DNA of 33,787 bases from Bacteroidaceae bacterium (GTDB lineage: Bacteria; Bacteroidota; Bacteroidia; Bacteroidales; Bacteroidaceae), in NCBI GenBank assembly GCA_017450985.1, contig JAFSSN010000106.1, positions 1 through 33,787 on the forward strand, in the 5' to 3' direction. How positions within the stretch are numbered: the stretch's first letter is position 1; each line of letters starts with the position of its first letter. The notes beneath the pieces are model-generated. The model did not search any database. It was not told the DNA's origin and saw nothing but the letters and a program-made list of their open reading frames with translations. A program made the translations under genes and the position numbers. Shown here one piece after another: positions 1-8,774 of the stretch.

Positions 1-1296
1 CTTGTCGTTAGGGTCGCGGAGGGAAATCTGTGCCTCGAAGTCCTTGAAGTCAAGAGCCTTGAAGATGATGTTGATGATGTCCATTACGCGGAGGAACTCT
101 TCCTTAACCTGATCAGGACGGCAGAAGATGTGTGCGTCGTCCTGTGTGAATGAACGTACACGAGTAAGTCCGTGAAGCTCACCAGACTGTTCGTAGCGGT
201 AAACTGTACCGAACTCAGCGCAACGGAATGGAAGATCCTTGTATGAGCGTGGCTGACAAGCGAAAATCTCACAGTGGTGAGGACAGTTCATAGGCTTGAG
301 AAGGTATTCCTCGCCCTCTTCTGGAGTCTGAATTGGCTGGAATGAATCCTTGCCGTAGTGATCCCAGTGACCAGAAGTTACATAGAGGTTCTTACCACCG
401 ATGTGTGGAGTCATTACCTCCTGATAGCCGAAACGCTTCTGAATCTTGCGGAGGAAATCCTGCAAGCGGATACGTACAGCTGTTCCCTTAGGAAGCCACA
501 TAGGAAGTCCCTTACCAACGCGCTCAGAGAACATGAAGAGTTCCATCTCCTTGCCAATCTTGCGGTGGTCGCGCTTCTTAGCCTCCTCGAGTGCTACGAG
601 ATACTCGTCGAGCATCTTCTTCTTAGGGTAGGAGATACCGTAGATACGAGTCATCATAGGGCGCTTCTCGTCGCCACGCCAGTAGGCAGCAGCAAGTGAG
701 AGGAGCTTTACAGCCTTGATAGGAGCCGTGCTTGTGAGGTGTGGTCCCTTACAGAGGTCGATGTAGTTGCCCTGTGTGTATGTAGTGATTTTGCCGTCCT
801 CGAGTTCGGCAATAAGCTCATTCTTGTATGTCTGTCCCTTTGATGCGAAGAGTTCCATAACTTCGCTTTTAGAAATTTCCTTGCGTACGAGAGCCTCTTT
901 CTTCTGCTGAAGTTCCATCATCTTCTTCTCAATCTTTGGGAAGTCAGCATCGCTAAGCTTGACGCCCTCTGGTGGCATTACGTCATAGTAGAAACCGTTC
1001 TCGATGGCAGGTCCGATACCGAACTGTGTGCCAGGGTAGAGCTCCTCGATTGCCTCAGCCATGAGGTGTGCAGACGTGTGCCAGAAAGCGTGCTTGCCTT
1101 CTGCGTCGTCAAACTTATAGAGTGCGATAGTAGCATCTTCGTTGATTGGACGGTTGAGTTCTGTTGTCTCACCATTGACACCACAGGCGATAACGTCCTG
1201 TGCCAATCTCTGACTGATGCTTTCAGCTATCTGTAAACCAGTTACGCCGTTTTCGTATTCGCGTACTGATCCGTCAGGAAAAGTAAACTTTACCAT
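1..1296 (-). CDS. thrS: Threonine-tRNA ligase, C-terminal part beyond the window
   Basis: Charges tRNA-Thr in the cytoplasm. The 432 codons seen begin at ATG 1296 ([10 protein letters not shown]) and run off the left edge without a stop, so the C-terminal end of the catalytic core and the anticodon-binding domain are missing. Visible in order: a TGS domain (about residues 1-60), the editing/second additional domain with the HxxxH zinc-like motif HTSAHLM around residues 73-78, and the class II catalytic core with the zinc Cys in [10 protein letters not shown] and motif 2 ([20 protein letters not shown]). It follows the TPR gene by 111 bp on the same strand, and that gap contains a -7 box, so it can be transcribed separately. 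In other Bacteroidales thrS is followed by infC-rpmI-rplT, which would lie outside the window. Confidence 0.97.
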   Translation of the reverse strand, partial: MVKFTFPDGSVREYENGVTGLQIAESISQRLAQDVIACGVNGETTELNRPINEDATIALYKFDDAEGKHAFWHTSAHLMAEAIEELYPGTQFGIGPAIENGFYYDVMPPEGVKLSDADFPKIEKKMMELQQKKEALVRKEISKSEVMELFASKGQTYKNELIAELEDGKITTYTQGNYIDLCKGPHLTSTAPIKAVKLLSLAAAYWRGDEKRPMMTRIYGISYPKKKMLDEYLVALEEAKKRDHRKIGKEMELFMFSERVGKGLPMWLPKGTAVRIRLQDFLRKIQKRFGYQEVMTPHIGGKNLYVTSGHWDHYGKDSFQPIQTPEEGEEYLLKPMNCPHHCEIFACQPRSYKDLPFRCAEFGTVYRYEQSGELHGLTRVRSFTQDDAHIFCRPDQVKEEFLRVMDIINIIFKALDFKDFEAQISLRDPNDK

Positions 1297-1334
1297 ATAT
1301 TGTTGTTTTTATTATCTTTTTCGCATAAACGGTG

Positions 1335-1342
1335 CAAATTTA
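1335..1342 (-). promoter_or_regulatory. -7 box upstream of thrS
   Basis: Minus strand reads TAAATTTG, an exact match to the Bacteroidetes -7 consensus TAnnTTTG, about 40 bp upstream of the thrS ATG. No convincing TTG/TTTG -33 element is seen at 19-21 bp, so this is a moderate call. Confidence 0.45.
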
Positions 1343-1407
1343 ATATTTCTTTTTGGGATATACTAAATCCAATGGGTAAAATTTGCAGTAAACGCACAGA
1401 ATAGTAA

Positions 1408-2997
1408 CTACTTCTTCCTATTCTGATTTTTCTTGATGATGTTGTAAGCCTTGAATATGCCCAGTTCTCCAGCCTTGCTAAGGTCGAAGATGGCAGGCTG
1501 CACATCGTCGGTGAGCAGGCGAAGGATACCTCTGTTGAAGTATGCTTCGGCAAACGACTGGTTGGTGTCTAACGCCTTGTTGAAGTCTTCTATTGCACCT
1601 GCCACGTCGCCAGTCTGTGCCTTTTTGCAGGCAGTTGCGAACAGTTTGTTCAAGTCTGGAGATATCAAGTCGTTGTATGATTTGACTTGTGCCGGAAGTT
1701 CCTGTATGAGAGTCGCTTCAGTATTGCGGTTCTGTACCTTGCCTCTGTACTGGCTCTCGTACTTGTCCTCCTTCTCGTTGTCCTCTATCGGCTTGTCGTA
1801 GTCGTCAATCTGTCGTTCTGACTTCTTGCGAGTCTTGTTTTTCATGCGACTCGTTGGGGTAGAGTAGCCGTAGCGGTGAGCCATGGTCTCTATGAGCACG
1901 TGTTCTTCATCCTTGTCTGCACCGCGCTTGTCTCCAATCATACGCTTTGCTTCAGCGCGACGTTGATAGCCGTGCAGGAACTTAGGATACTCATTGATGA
2001 CGGTGGTGTAGTCGTTGATGGCCTTCTTGTATTCACCCGTTTGCATGTACAGCTCACCGCGGTTGAAGATGGCCATCATGTCGTCAGGATCTACGCTTAT
2101 GATGAAGTTGAAGTCCTCTATAGCCCTGTTGTTGTCGCCCACGTTCGCGCGCATGAGACCGCGGTTGTAGTGGCCAATGAAATTGTTTGGGTCAATCTCC
2201 AGCGCAAGGTCGTAGTCTTTCATTGCCCCACGATAGTTGTTCTGGTGGTAGCGGCACAAGGCACGGTTCACGAGCAGCCCGGCATTCTTCTGTTGCAGGC
2301 GTATAGCCTCGTCGTACATCTGTTTCTGCATAAGGATGCTACCCTTGATAGACAGCACATTGACGTTGAACTTGTCCACCAGCAGCGCCTTGTCGATAAA
2401 TGTCTCAGCCTTTAGCGTGTCGCCTTTTTGCATCCACACGTTAGCTTTCAGACAGTAGCCGTCGGCATACTTGCCCCATTTCTTTATGGCAATGTCGCAC
2501 AGAGAGTCGGCTTTGTCGAGGCTGTCAAGCTCAAGCTCACACAGAATGTAGTTGTGAAGCATCGACCTGTTCTGTCCTTCTATGCCGTATGCCTTAGCGT
2601 AGTCGTCGGCAGCCTCGAGATATTTCTTCTGACTTATGCGTACCAGTCCTCGCAGTTCGTAAGGGTTGGGAGCGTAAGGATTGCGCCTTATTGCTTCAGT
2701 ACAGTCTCGCTCACTTCCCGTATAGTCCTCGAGGTAGAACTTTGCCAGCCCTCTGTAGAACCAAGGTTCGTAAAGGTTAGGGCGGGCGTTGATAATCATG
2801 TTGAAATATTGAATCGACAGCACGTAGTCTTCGTAGTACAGAGAGTTGCGTGCAATGTCCATCATACCCTTTATGTTTATTTGCGCGCTTGCCGTGTATC
2901 TGGCAGGCGACAGGCATAATACAAAGAGAAGGAGTGCAAGCCGTCTGACGTGCATTCCCTTCCTATACCTTAATATGATGTTTGCCGCATTCTTCAT
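1408..2997 (-). CDS. Exported tetratricopeptide-repeat protein
   Basis: A 529-residue protein built mostly of TPR units: repeated patterns such as AIEDFNFIISVDPDDMMAIF, AMKDYDLALEIDPNNFIGHY and AIEDFNKALDTNQSFAEAYF run from about residue 45 to 345, with a last TPR block near 460-520. A charged, disordered linker (about 385-425, rich in K, R, D, E) separates the two blocks. A signal peptide MHVRRLALLLFVLCLSPARY begins at residue 15, so ATG 2955 is a credible alternative start and gives a standard n-region; ATG 2997 is only 29 bp after def. TPR proteins act as scaffolds; the partner is unknown. It shares an operon with lptD, ruvX and def, which suggests an envelope-side role but does not prove it. 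Confidence 0.88.
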   Translation of the reverse strand: MKNAANIILRYRKGMHVRRLALLLFVLCLSPARYTASAQINIKGMMDIARNSLYYEDYVLSIQYFNMIINARPNLYEPWFYRGLAKFYLEDYTGSERDCTEAIRRNPYAPNPYELRGLVRISQKKYLEAADDYAKAYGIEGQNRSMLHNYILCELELDSLDKADSLCDIAIKKWGKYADGYCLKANVWMQKGDTLKAETFIDKALLVDKFNVNVLSIKGSILMQKQMYDEAIRLQQKNAGLLVNRALCRYHQNNYRGAMKDYDLALEIDPNNFIGHYNRGLMRANVGDNNRAIEDFNFIISVDPDDMMAIFNRGELYMQTGEYKKAINDYTTVINEYPKFLHGYQRRAEAKRMIGDKRGADKDEEHVLIETMAHRYGYSTPTSRMKNKTRKKSERQIDDYDKPIEDNEKEDKYESQYRGKVQNRNTEATLIQELPAQVKSYNDLISPDLNKLFATACKKAQTGDVAGAIEDFNKALDTNQSFAEAYFNRGILRLLTDDVQPAIFDLSKAGELGIFKAYNIIKKNQNRKK

Positions 2998-3026
2998 AAT
3001 CGCTTACCACGTGGCCGTGGCTTTTC

Positions 3027-3584
3027 TTAGTGGTTCGGCTTACTCTTGTAGCTCGTTGACACCTTACCCTTTGACATAGCGATGAGCTTTGACTTGATGA
3101 GCTGTTTGCGGAATGCAGACAGACGGTCAACAAAGAGCTTGCCGTCGAGGTGGTCGTATTCGTGCTGGAACACACGTGCAGGGAACTCGTCAATCCATTC
3201 GTCGTGTTCAACGAGGTTCTCGTCCGTGTATCTTACGTGGATACGCTTAGGTCGCTTCACGTTCTCGTGTATGCCAGGCACGCTCAAGCAGCCTTCCTCG
3301 AAGTCGCAAGTCTCGTCGCCAGCCTCCACAATCTCAGGATTGATGAAAGCATGCTGGAAACCTTTGTACTCAGGCTTGTCGTCGCTGATGACGTCGAGGT
3401 CGATTATGAACATACGAATTGAGAGACCAATCTGTGGAGCTGCGAGGCCTACGCCGTCAGCCTTGCGGTTTGTCTCGTACATGTTCTGGATAAGTTCCTG
3501 AAGTCCCTCGTATTCCTTAGGGTTGATTTCGGTAGCCACCTTGCGAAGTACTGGCTGACCGAATATATACATTGGTAAAATCAT
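3027..3584 (-). CDS. def: Peptide deformylase
   Basis: Removes the formyl group from the initiator methionine of new proteins. All three signature motifs are present: GVGLAAPQ at residues 44-51, EEGCLS at 96-101 (C99 is a metal ligand) and HEYDH at 141-145 (two His metal ligands and catalytic Glu142). The length, 185 residues, is normal for the family. The start ATG 3584 is 32 bp downstream of the ruvX stop, so the gene is probably cotranscribed with ruvX and lptD and with the TPR gene that follows. Confidence 0.97.
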   Translation of the reverse strand: MILPMYIFGQPVLRKVATEINPKEYEGLQELIQNMYETNRKADGVGLAAPQIGLSIRMFIIDLDVISDDKPEYKGFQHAFINPEIVEAGDETCDFEEGCLSVPGIHENVKRPKRIHVRYTDENLVEHDEWIDEFPARVFQHEYDHLDGKLFVDRLSAFRKQLIKSKLIAMSKGKVSTSYKSKPNH

Positions 3585-3616
3585 ATTATTAATTATAATG
3601 TTATCTCTAAAGTGAA

Positions 3617-4036
3617 TTATAGTAGTCTCTTACTTTCCATGTAGTCTTCGAGGATGATGGTCGCGCTAATCTTGTCCACCAGTCCCTTGTCCTGACGCGC
3701 CTTCTTTCCTATGCCCGACGACAGCATTGTCTGGTGGGCGAGAACTGAAGTGAAACGCTCGTCGTACATCTCAATCTTCTTGTCGGGGAAGAGTTTCTTG
3801 ATGCGGTTCACAAACGGAGTGATGCGTTTCATGTTCTCCGAGTCCTCGCCGTTGGTCTGCTTTGGCAGTCCCACGACGATGGTCTCCACATCCTCTTTCT
3901 TCATGTAGTCAACGAGAAATGCCTCCAACTGCTTTGTCTCAACGGTAGTCAGTCCGTTGGCTATCATCTGGAGCGTGTCGGTAACCGCTATTCCCGTGCG
4001 TTTCTGACCGTAGTCAATAGATAGGATTCTTCCCAT
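3617..4036 (-). CDS. ruvX: Holliday junction resolvase-like / pre-16S rRNA nuclease RuvX (YqgF)
   Basis: A 139-residue RNase H-fold protein. The N-terminus MGRILSIDYGQKRTGIAVTD carries the first catalytic Asp (D8), and the YDERFTS motif around residue 90 and the C-terminal DKISATIILEDYM carry the other expected acidic residues. In E. coli YqgF matures the 5' end of 16S rRNA; a DNA resolvase role was proposed earlier. It lies 13 bp behind lptD and 32 bp ahead of def, so it is inside the same operon. Confidence 0.95.
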   Translation of the reverse strand: MGRILSIDYGQKRTGIAVTDTLQMIANGLTTVETKQLEAFLVDYMKKEDVETIVVGLPKQTNGEDSENMKRITPFVNRIKKLFPDKKIEMYDERFTSVLAHQTMLSSGIGKKARQDKGLVDKISATIILEDYMESKRLL

Positions 4037-4049
4037 GCTTGAATATTGA

Positions 4050-6974
4050 TTAGTACCACTGTATGCTGCTTGAGTAGCTGCTCTTCTTGTCGTACTTGAG
4101 TGCGTCGGTAAGAGTGCTTGCGTTGGCGCGCAGTGTTATGTTGTAAGATGTGAATGTACCGAACACAAGACCGCAGCTCATGTTGAAACAGTGCATGTCA
4201 CGTGATATGTTGACAGTAGTCATTGACAGTGCGTGGTTAGTGAAGTCCCAGCCAGATGAGAAGTTCACGTTCCAGTTGGAAGCCAGCTTAATGTTGCCCG
4301 AGAAGTTCATGTTCTGAGTGAACTTGTAAGGGTAGCGCATGTTCTTTACGTTGATGGCTGCCGAGCGGTCCTCTGTCATCGTTATACCGTAGGAGATGGA
4401 GAATGACCAAGGCAGATTGAACTTCATGTATCCGTTGGCATCCAAGCCTTCCTTGTCGTCGCTGTTTTTGTTTGACTTGCTGTGAGTCTTGTCCTCGTTC
4501 GTACTTAGCTCGTTGTCCTCACTGTCGCTGTCATTATCCGTGTCATCATTGTCCTCGTCCTCGTCTTTGTCGATTCCGAAGAGTTTGCCGATGCTTTCCT
4601 TGATGTTCTTCCATGACTGGTTGTTGAAAGTGTAGGAAATGTTCTTGCTCATTCCCTGGAAGCGTCCGAAGCGTCCGTATGACCATTCTGTACGGTCACC
4701 CACAACGACGTTACCGTTCTTGTCAAACTCGTAGGCGTAGGTGTTGAATACGGCATTGACGTTGAATGTCGTCTTGCCCCATTTCAAACGCAGACGAGTG
4801 GAGAGGTTGCTCCAAGGCTGACGCTTTGCCGCCATGTTGTAGGAGAGACTTGCACCAAGCTCGTCGATGATGCTAATCTTCTTCATGCCCGTAGAGTCCT
4901 TTTCCGACTTAACCTTCATCTCTATGTTGTTGGAGAGGTCGAAGCTCACCGCGCCAGTCTTGCCTGTAGAAGGAGTGCCGTAGAGCGAGCCTGAGTAAGG
5001 AGAGTAGGTTACAGCCGTAACGTTTCCTTCTTCGTCCGTCTTCATGTAAGTCTTCCAATAGCCGTATTTCTCTGCACCGAAGTCAGGTGCGTATGACAGG
5101 CTCACGGTAGGAGTTATGACGTGGCGTATGCGGTCCACCTTGTCGCCGAACAGCTGGCGTATAGGTACGTAGAAAGCGTAAATCTTAGTGTTGGCAGACA
5201 AGCTGAGGTTGTAGTCCCACACGCGGTTGAAGCCATACACCGTGTCGCGCTTCACCGAGCTTGCTTCCTTGTCCCATGACTGGTCAATTCTGTGGGTGTA
5301 CCAACGCTCCGTGTAGTTGAGCGACGGAGTGATGTTGATGTACTTGAACAGGTTGAACGAAGCCGAGATAGGAATGGAATGTTTCATTCCGTTGCTCCAG
5401 TCCTTGATGAGACTTGAGTTCATGAGCTTGTCCTCCTTCGTGTTGATGCTGTTGGAGAGCGAACCTGTGTAGGTCATTGCAATCTTCTCGTACCAGCGCT
5501 CCTTGCCTGCAGCGTGTTTGCGCTTGAAAGGGTAGAGGCGGCTGAGACTGACGCTCAAGCTTGGCAACGTGAGTGATATGGTTGAGTCGCGCATGTTCTG
5601 GGCAATGTTCATACTGCTTGACAGAGAGAGTCCAATCTTCGGGAATGAGCGTGAGTAGCTCACACTTGATGTACGCGTACTCTGTGAGTATGACGAAGGG
5701 TTGTAGAGACTTGTGAGGTTCTTCTTTTCGTAACTCTGCGTTGCGAAGTTGACGGATGCTGAGAACGAACTGTTAGGGCTTGCCTTTGAGTCCTGACGGT
5801 GCGACCACTGAATCTTGAAGTTCTTTGTCACGCTGTAGTCAGGCATGTTCTTCTCGCCTTCCTTCGTTACCTGATAGTTGAAGTAGAAGTTGCCGTTGTA
5901 CTTGTATCGTTTCTTGTACGTGGTCTGCGTTCCTATGCCCCACGAACCCTTAGTGTAGATTTCGCCCGTAAGCTTGAGGTCCATCATATCGTTGATGGCA
6001 AAATAGTAACCACCGTCGCGGAGGTAGAAGCCTCGCGTTGTTTCGTCGCCGTAGGTCGGCATGATGAATCCTGAAGAGTATGAACTCGTAAATGGGAAAT
6101 ATGCGTACGGAATGGCGAGTGGGAGAGGCACATCCTCAATGACCAGCCATGCAGGTCCGGAAAATACGCTCTTACCCGTGTGAACCTTGGCACGGCTGAG
6201 GGCTATGTAGAAGTGCGGATGCTTCTCGTCGCAGGTAGTGTAGCGTCCGTGACGAAGATACAACTCGTCGTTGGCACCCTTCTTAGATTCCTCGCTTCGG
6301 AGGAAACCGTCTTCCTGTGCTGTGTAAACGTTGCAGATGAAGCCCTTCTTCGTGTCGAAGTTGTAGCTCATGCTCTCCGACTCATACGTGTCGCTTCCTT
6401 CCTTGAACACAGGCTCGCCGAACTTCTTGCCCAGAGAGTCAACAGCGCCCACGGCGTGTACGATGCTGCTGTCCATGTTCATGGTGATGTTCTCAGCCGT
6501 AAGCTCTATGTTGGTGTATTTCACGTTGCTGTTGCCGTACAGATAGGCATTCTTCGAGCCCATGTAGAACACTAACGAGTCTTTTGCCGTATATTCCACT
6601 GGTGCCTCCAGCGGAGTCTTCTTGGTGTTGCGGCGTATGGAGTCCTCGGCGTGAGCCACAGAGTCGTTCCATTGAACGGCCTTGCTGTTGCCTTTCTGCG
6701 AACTGTATTTCTGCTTCAAAGAGTCGAGATAGGAGAGCACAACGTGGTTCGAATCGTTGTGGTCAATCAATGTGTCAAGGCTCTGCGCCTTGGCCTTAAG
6801 TATTGAAACAAGCGAATCCTGAACAATGCTATCTCTATCGATAGAATCGCCCAGGCTGTCATTCGTCGGTATGTTTGCTTCTCTGTTCGTCCATCCTTGT
6901 CCACTGAAAGCTCCAATGGAGTAAACTGACAGGAGAAATAGGGAGAATATTACTTTATATTGTTTCAATCTCAA
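4050..6974 (-). CDS. lptD: Putative LPS-assembly outer membrane protein LptD (Bacteroidetes type)
   Basis: A 974-residue outer-membrane barrel protein expected to insert LPS at the cell surface. The signal peptide is LKQYKVIFSLFLLSVYSIGA. An OstA/LptD-N-like beta region follows at about 120-330 (DSLVFYMGSKNAYLYGNSNV; later the LptD-like FPFTSSYSSGFIMPTYGDE), and then a long barrel of alternating Tyr/Ser-rich strands ending in an aromatic residue (SSIQWY). A strongly acidic low-complexity stretch, about residues 800-842, probably forms a loop. The start is unusual: the only in-frame initiation codons are TTG 6974 and TTG 6968, with a TGA just upstream, while ATG 6984 is one base out of frame (see findings). 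It is the first gene of the lptD-ruvX-def-TPR run. Confidence 0.87.
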   Translation of the reverse strand: MRLKQYKVIFSLFLLSVYSIGAFSGQGWTNREANIPTNDSLGDSIDRDSIVQDSLVSILKAKAQSLDTLIDHNDSNHVVLSYLDSLKQKYSSQKGNSKAVQWNDSVAHAEDSIRRNTKKTPLEAPVEYTAKDSLVFYMGSKNAYLYGNSNVKYTNIELTAENITMNMDSSIVHAVGAVDSLGKKFGEPVFKEGSDTYESESMSYNFDTKKGFICNVYTAQEDGFLRSEESKKGANDELYLRHGRYTTCDEKHPHFYIALSRAKVHTGKSVFSGPAWLVIEDVPLPLAIPYAYFPFTSSYSSGFIMPTYGDETTRGFYLRDGGYYFAINDMMDLKLTGEIYTKGSWGIGTQTTYKKRYKYNGNFYFNYQVTKEGEKNMPDYSVTKNFKIQWSHRQDSKASPNSSFSASVNFATQSYEKKNLTSLYNPSSYSQSTRTSSVSYSRSFPKIGLSLSSSMNIAQNMRDSTISLTLPSLSVSLSRLYPFKRKHAAGKERWYEKIAMTYTGSLSNSINTKEDKLMNSSLIKDWSNGMKHSIPISASFNLFKYINITPSLNYTERWYTHRIDQSWDKEASSVKRDTVYGFNRVWDYNLSLSANTKIYAFYVPIRQLFGDKVDRIRHVITPTVSLSYAPDFGAEKYGYWKTYMKTDEEGNVTAVTYSPYSGSLYGTPSTGKTGAVSFDLSNNIEMKVKSEKDSTGMKKISIIDELGASLSYNMAAKRQPWSNLSTRLRLKWGKTTFNVNAVFNTYAYEFDKNGNVVVGDRTEWSYGRFGRFQGMSKNISYTFNNQSWKNIKESIGKLFGIDKDEDEDNDDTDNDSDSEDNELSTNEDKTHSKSNKNSDDKEGLDANGYMKFNLPWSFSISYGITMTEDRSAAINVKNMRYPYKFTQNMNFSGNIKLASNWNVNFSSGWDFTNHALSMTTVNISRDMHCFNMSCGLVFGTFTSYNITLRANASTLTDALKYDKKSSYSSSIQWY

Positions 6975-6984
6975 ATAATTTCAT

Positions 6985-7264
6985 AAACAAAATTCGGCTG
7001 CAAAGATAGTGATAAAAAGTGAAACATGTGAAGGTGTGAGCGAAAAATAAAGTTAATACACGTTAAACACGTGCGTGATTTCGTCCGCCACGCTTGGTTT
7101 GCCATGTTCTTTGCTTCGAAAAACTGTCTTGTGCGGCATGAATGTAAACACGAAGTGAAGGCACAGAAAATGTCCGTCGGCACAGTACTCTGAAACAGAG
7201 TGATTGCCGGCGGAATGGAAGTTTGCGGCAAGGGATGCCATGCTTGTGACGGTCGTGCGCCGAA
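6985..7264. other. Intergenic region between the ZIP gene and lptD
   Basis: About 280 bp with no supportable gene. It holds the lptD -7 box and a small hairpin (ACTCTG AAA CAGAGT, about 7187-7201) downstream of the ZIP gene. The hairpin has no T run, so it is not a clear terminator. Confidence 0.5.
7001..7008 (-). promoter_or_regulatory. -7 box upstream of lptD
   Basis: Minus strand reads TATCTTTG, an exact TAnnTTTG match 17-24 bp upstream of ATG 6984. No clear -33 TTG is seen at the expected spacing. It would give a very short 5' leader and supports initiation in the 6968-6984 area. Confidence 0.5.
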
Positions 7265-8038
7265 TCAGTCCAGTACTATGTCCAGCATCATCATAATCAC
7301 GAATCCGGCAGCAAAGAGTATGGTGCTGTGGTTCGTGTGCTGTCCGCTGCTTGCTTCGGGAATTATCTCCTCTACCACCACGTAGAGCATTGCGCCGGCG
7401 GCAAAGGCGAGAAGATAGGGCAGCACGGGTACGAACAGGGCTGCAAGCAGGAGTACCATGACGGCTCCGAGCGGTTGTGCTATGCCGCTCAGACATCCCA
7501 TGAGGAATGACCTTGTGCGTGACTTGCCTGAGGCGCGCATCGGAATGGACACTACCGCTCCTTCCGGCACGTTCTGTATGGCTATGCCGAGTGCCACGAC
7601 GAGGGCACTGGCTGTGCTTATGCCTGCGCCGTTCTGTATGGCACCGGCAAGCACTACGCCTATGGCCATGCCTTCAGGCAGGTGGTGTATGGTTATTGCA
7701 AGCATGAGCATCGTTGTGCGTGAGAGTCCTGTGCGTGGTCCTTCGGGCTGTGTAGTGCCGAAGTGGATGTGCGGCGTCACGATGTCGATGAACAACAGGA
7801 AGCCTATGCCTGCCAGAAAGCCTATGGCGGCAGGCAGTACCGCCCATCGTCCCTCGTTCATCTCGACTGCAGGGAGGAGCAGCGACCAGAATGATGCCGA
7901 CACCATGACGCCTGCGGCAAAGCCTAATAGTGACTTTTGCAGCAGGTCGGACATCTGGCGTCCTGTAAGAAAAACCATTGCCGAACCAAGCACGATGCCC
8001 AACATCGGCACAAGTAAGCCTGTGAGTATTGTCTCCAT
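7265..8038 (-). CDS. ZIP-family divalent metal transporter
   Basis: An inner-membrane importer of zinc or related divalent metals. From ATG 8038 it is 257 residues with about eight hydrophobic segments. The two metal-site motifs are HHLPEG at 118-123 and QNVPEG at 155-160, and a His-containing loop TPHIHFG lies at 88-94. The frame is open up to 8233, but the extra N-terminal sequence is Arg/His-rich and not ZIP-like, and the promoter at 8196-8226 would start transcription near 8188, downstream of an ATG at 8233. The METILTG start is therefore chosen. The leader of about 150 nt contains a small AACGC/GCGTT hairpin (8161-8175). The nearest family type is GufA/ZupT-like; the metal cannot be told from the sequence. 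Confidence 0.93.
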   Translation of the reverse strand: METILTGLLVPMLGIVLGSAMVFLTGRQMSDLLQKSLLGFAAGVMVSASFWSLLLPAVEMNEGRWAVLPAAIGFLAGIGFLLFIDIVTPHIHFGTTQPEGPRTGLSRTTMLMLAITIHHLPEGMAIGVVLAGAIQNGAGISTASALVVALGIAIQNVPEGAVVSIPMRASGKSRTRSFLMGCLSGIAQPLGAVMVLLLAALFVPVLPYLLAFAAGAMLYVVVEEIIPEASSGQHTNHSTILFAAGFVIMMMLDIVLD

Positions 8039-8195
8039 TTCTATTTGTCTGTTTTGATGTGATGTGTTTCCCGGAAAGCCAGCATGAAATGTCGTGCTAA
8101 TTTGACCTTGCATCCTTGCATGGGAAATCATCAGATGAATGATGTATTCTTTTGAATCATAACGCTTTTTGCGTTGGTGTGAATGAAGTTTTTTG

Positions 8196-8226
8196 CAAAG
8201 GTATCGCGAAAAATAGTGTGCTGCAA
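8196..8226 (-). promoter_or_regulatory. Promoter of the ZIP transporter gene
   Basis: Minus strand: TTG at 8226-8224, a 20-bp spacer, then TACCTTTG at 8203-8196. Both elements and the spacing match the Bacteroidetes vegetative promoter. Expected transcription start is near 8188, giving a leader of about 150 nt before ATG 8038. Confidence 0.8.
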
Positions 8227-8300
8227 TACTCAAATGTGAGGTAATTCGTGTGTGACGCTTTTGCGTTCTGCATGGCTGGTAACAATAAGTAGGTATGTGA

Positions 8301-8334
8301 AAAAAGGAACCTCACTTTGTGGAAGTTCCTTTTT
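8301..8334 (-). terminator. Terminator, bidirectional, between the ZIP gene and the orphan gene
   Basis: A 10-bp perfect inverted repeat, AAAAAGGAAC at 8301-8310 and GTTCCTTTTT at 8325-8334, with an inner CAC/GTG pair. The T runs on both strands let it work in either direction; on the minus strand it ends the transcript of the 8382-8774 gene. Confidence 0.8.
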
Positions 8335-8381
8335 ATGCTTTGATAAGTATGCGTTTTGTGTATATCTTGGGTTTGACGGAA

Positions 8382-8774
8382 TTATAAAAGAGTCAGGTCG
8401 CCATCGACGAAACCGACTGCCAACCCTTGTCGTCCTTTTAGTTCCTTGCCGTATTTGCCCTTTTCAATGTAGTCCTTTATAATCTGTTCAGATTCGCTCA
8501 ATACTTGTTTCCAGTCGTTGTCTTCATGCCATGTCAGTGGATTGTCTCTGGTCGTAAACACTTCGTCGCAAGCCCAGTCGCTGTTGTCGGCGTCAAATGT
8601 GCTTGCTCCCACAAGTTCGAGTGTCCACGTTTTGCCGGAATCTTCATACAGATTGAAGCAGAACGCAACGACCTCGGCTGGTATGTTGTTTGGCATGGCA
8701 GTGTCTAACCATTCAGAAAACCGAGAGTAGGTAAGGCTCTTCTTTTCTTTCTTGAATAAGTTCCAAATACTCAT
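8382..8774 (-). CDS. Small acidic protein of unknown function, immunity-protein-like
   Basis: A 130-residue soluble protein with no signal peptide or membrane segment. It is rich in Trp and acidic residues (TWTLELVGASTFDADNSDWA, NPLTWHEDNDWKQ) and ends in GLAVGFVDGDLTLL. I do not recognise a named family. The compact size, acidic character and isolated position next to a terminator and repeats resemble immunity proteins of polymorphic toxins, but no toxin gene is adjacent, so this is only a suggestion. No consensus -7 box was found upstream. Confidence 0.75.
   Translation of the reverse strand: MSIWNLFKKEKKSLTYSRFSEWLDTAMPNNIPAEVVAFCFNLYEDSGKTWTLELVGASTFDADNSDWACDEVFTTRDNPLTWHEDNDWKQVLSESEQIIKDYIEKGKYGKELKGRQGLAVGFVDGDLTLL

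Noticed and set aside
1876..2919. Two plus-strand open frames opposite the TPR gene
   Set aside because: Antisense shadows with repetitive Val/His-rich composition produced by the TPR codons.
8039..8233. N-terminal extension of the ZIP transporter to ATG 8233
   Set aside because: An exact promoter at 8196-8226 lies inside it, and the extra residues do not look like ZIP sequence.
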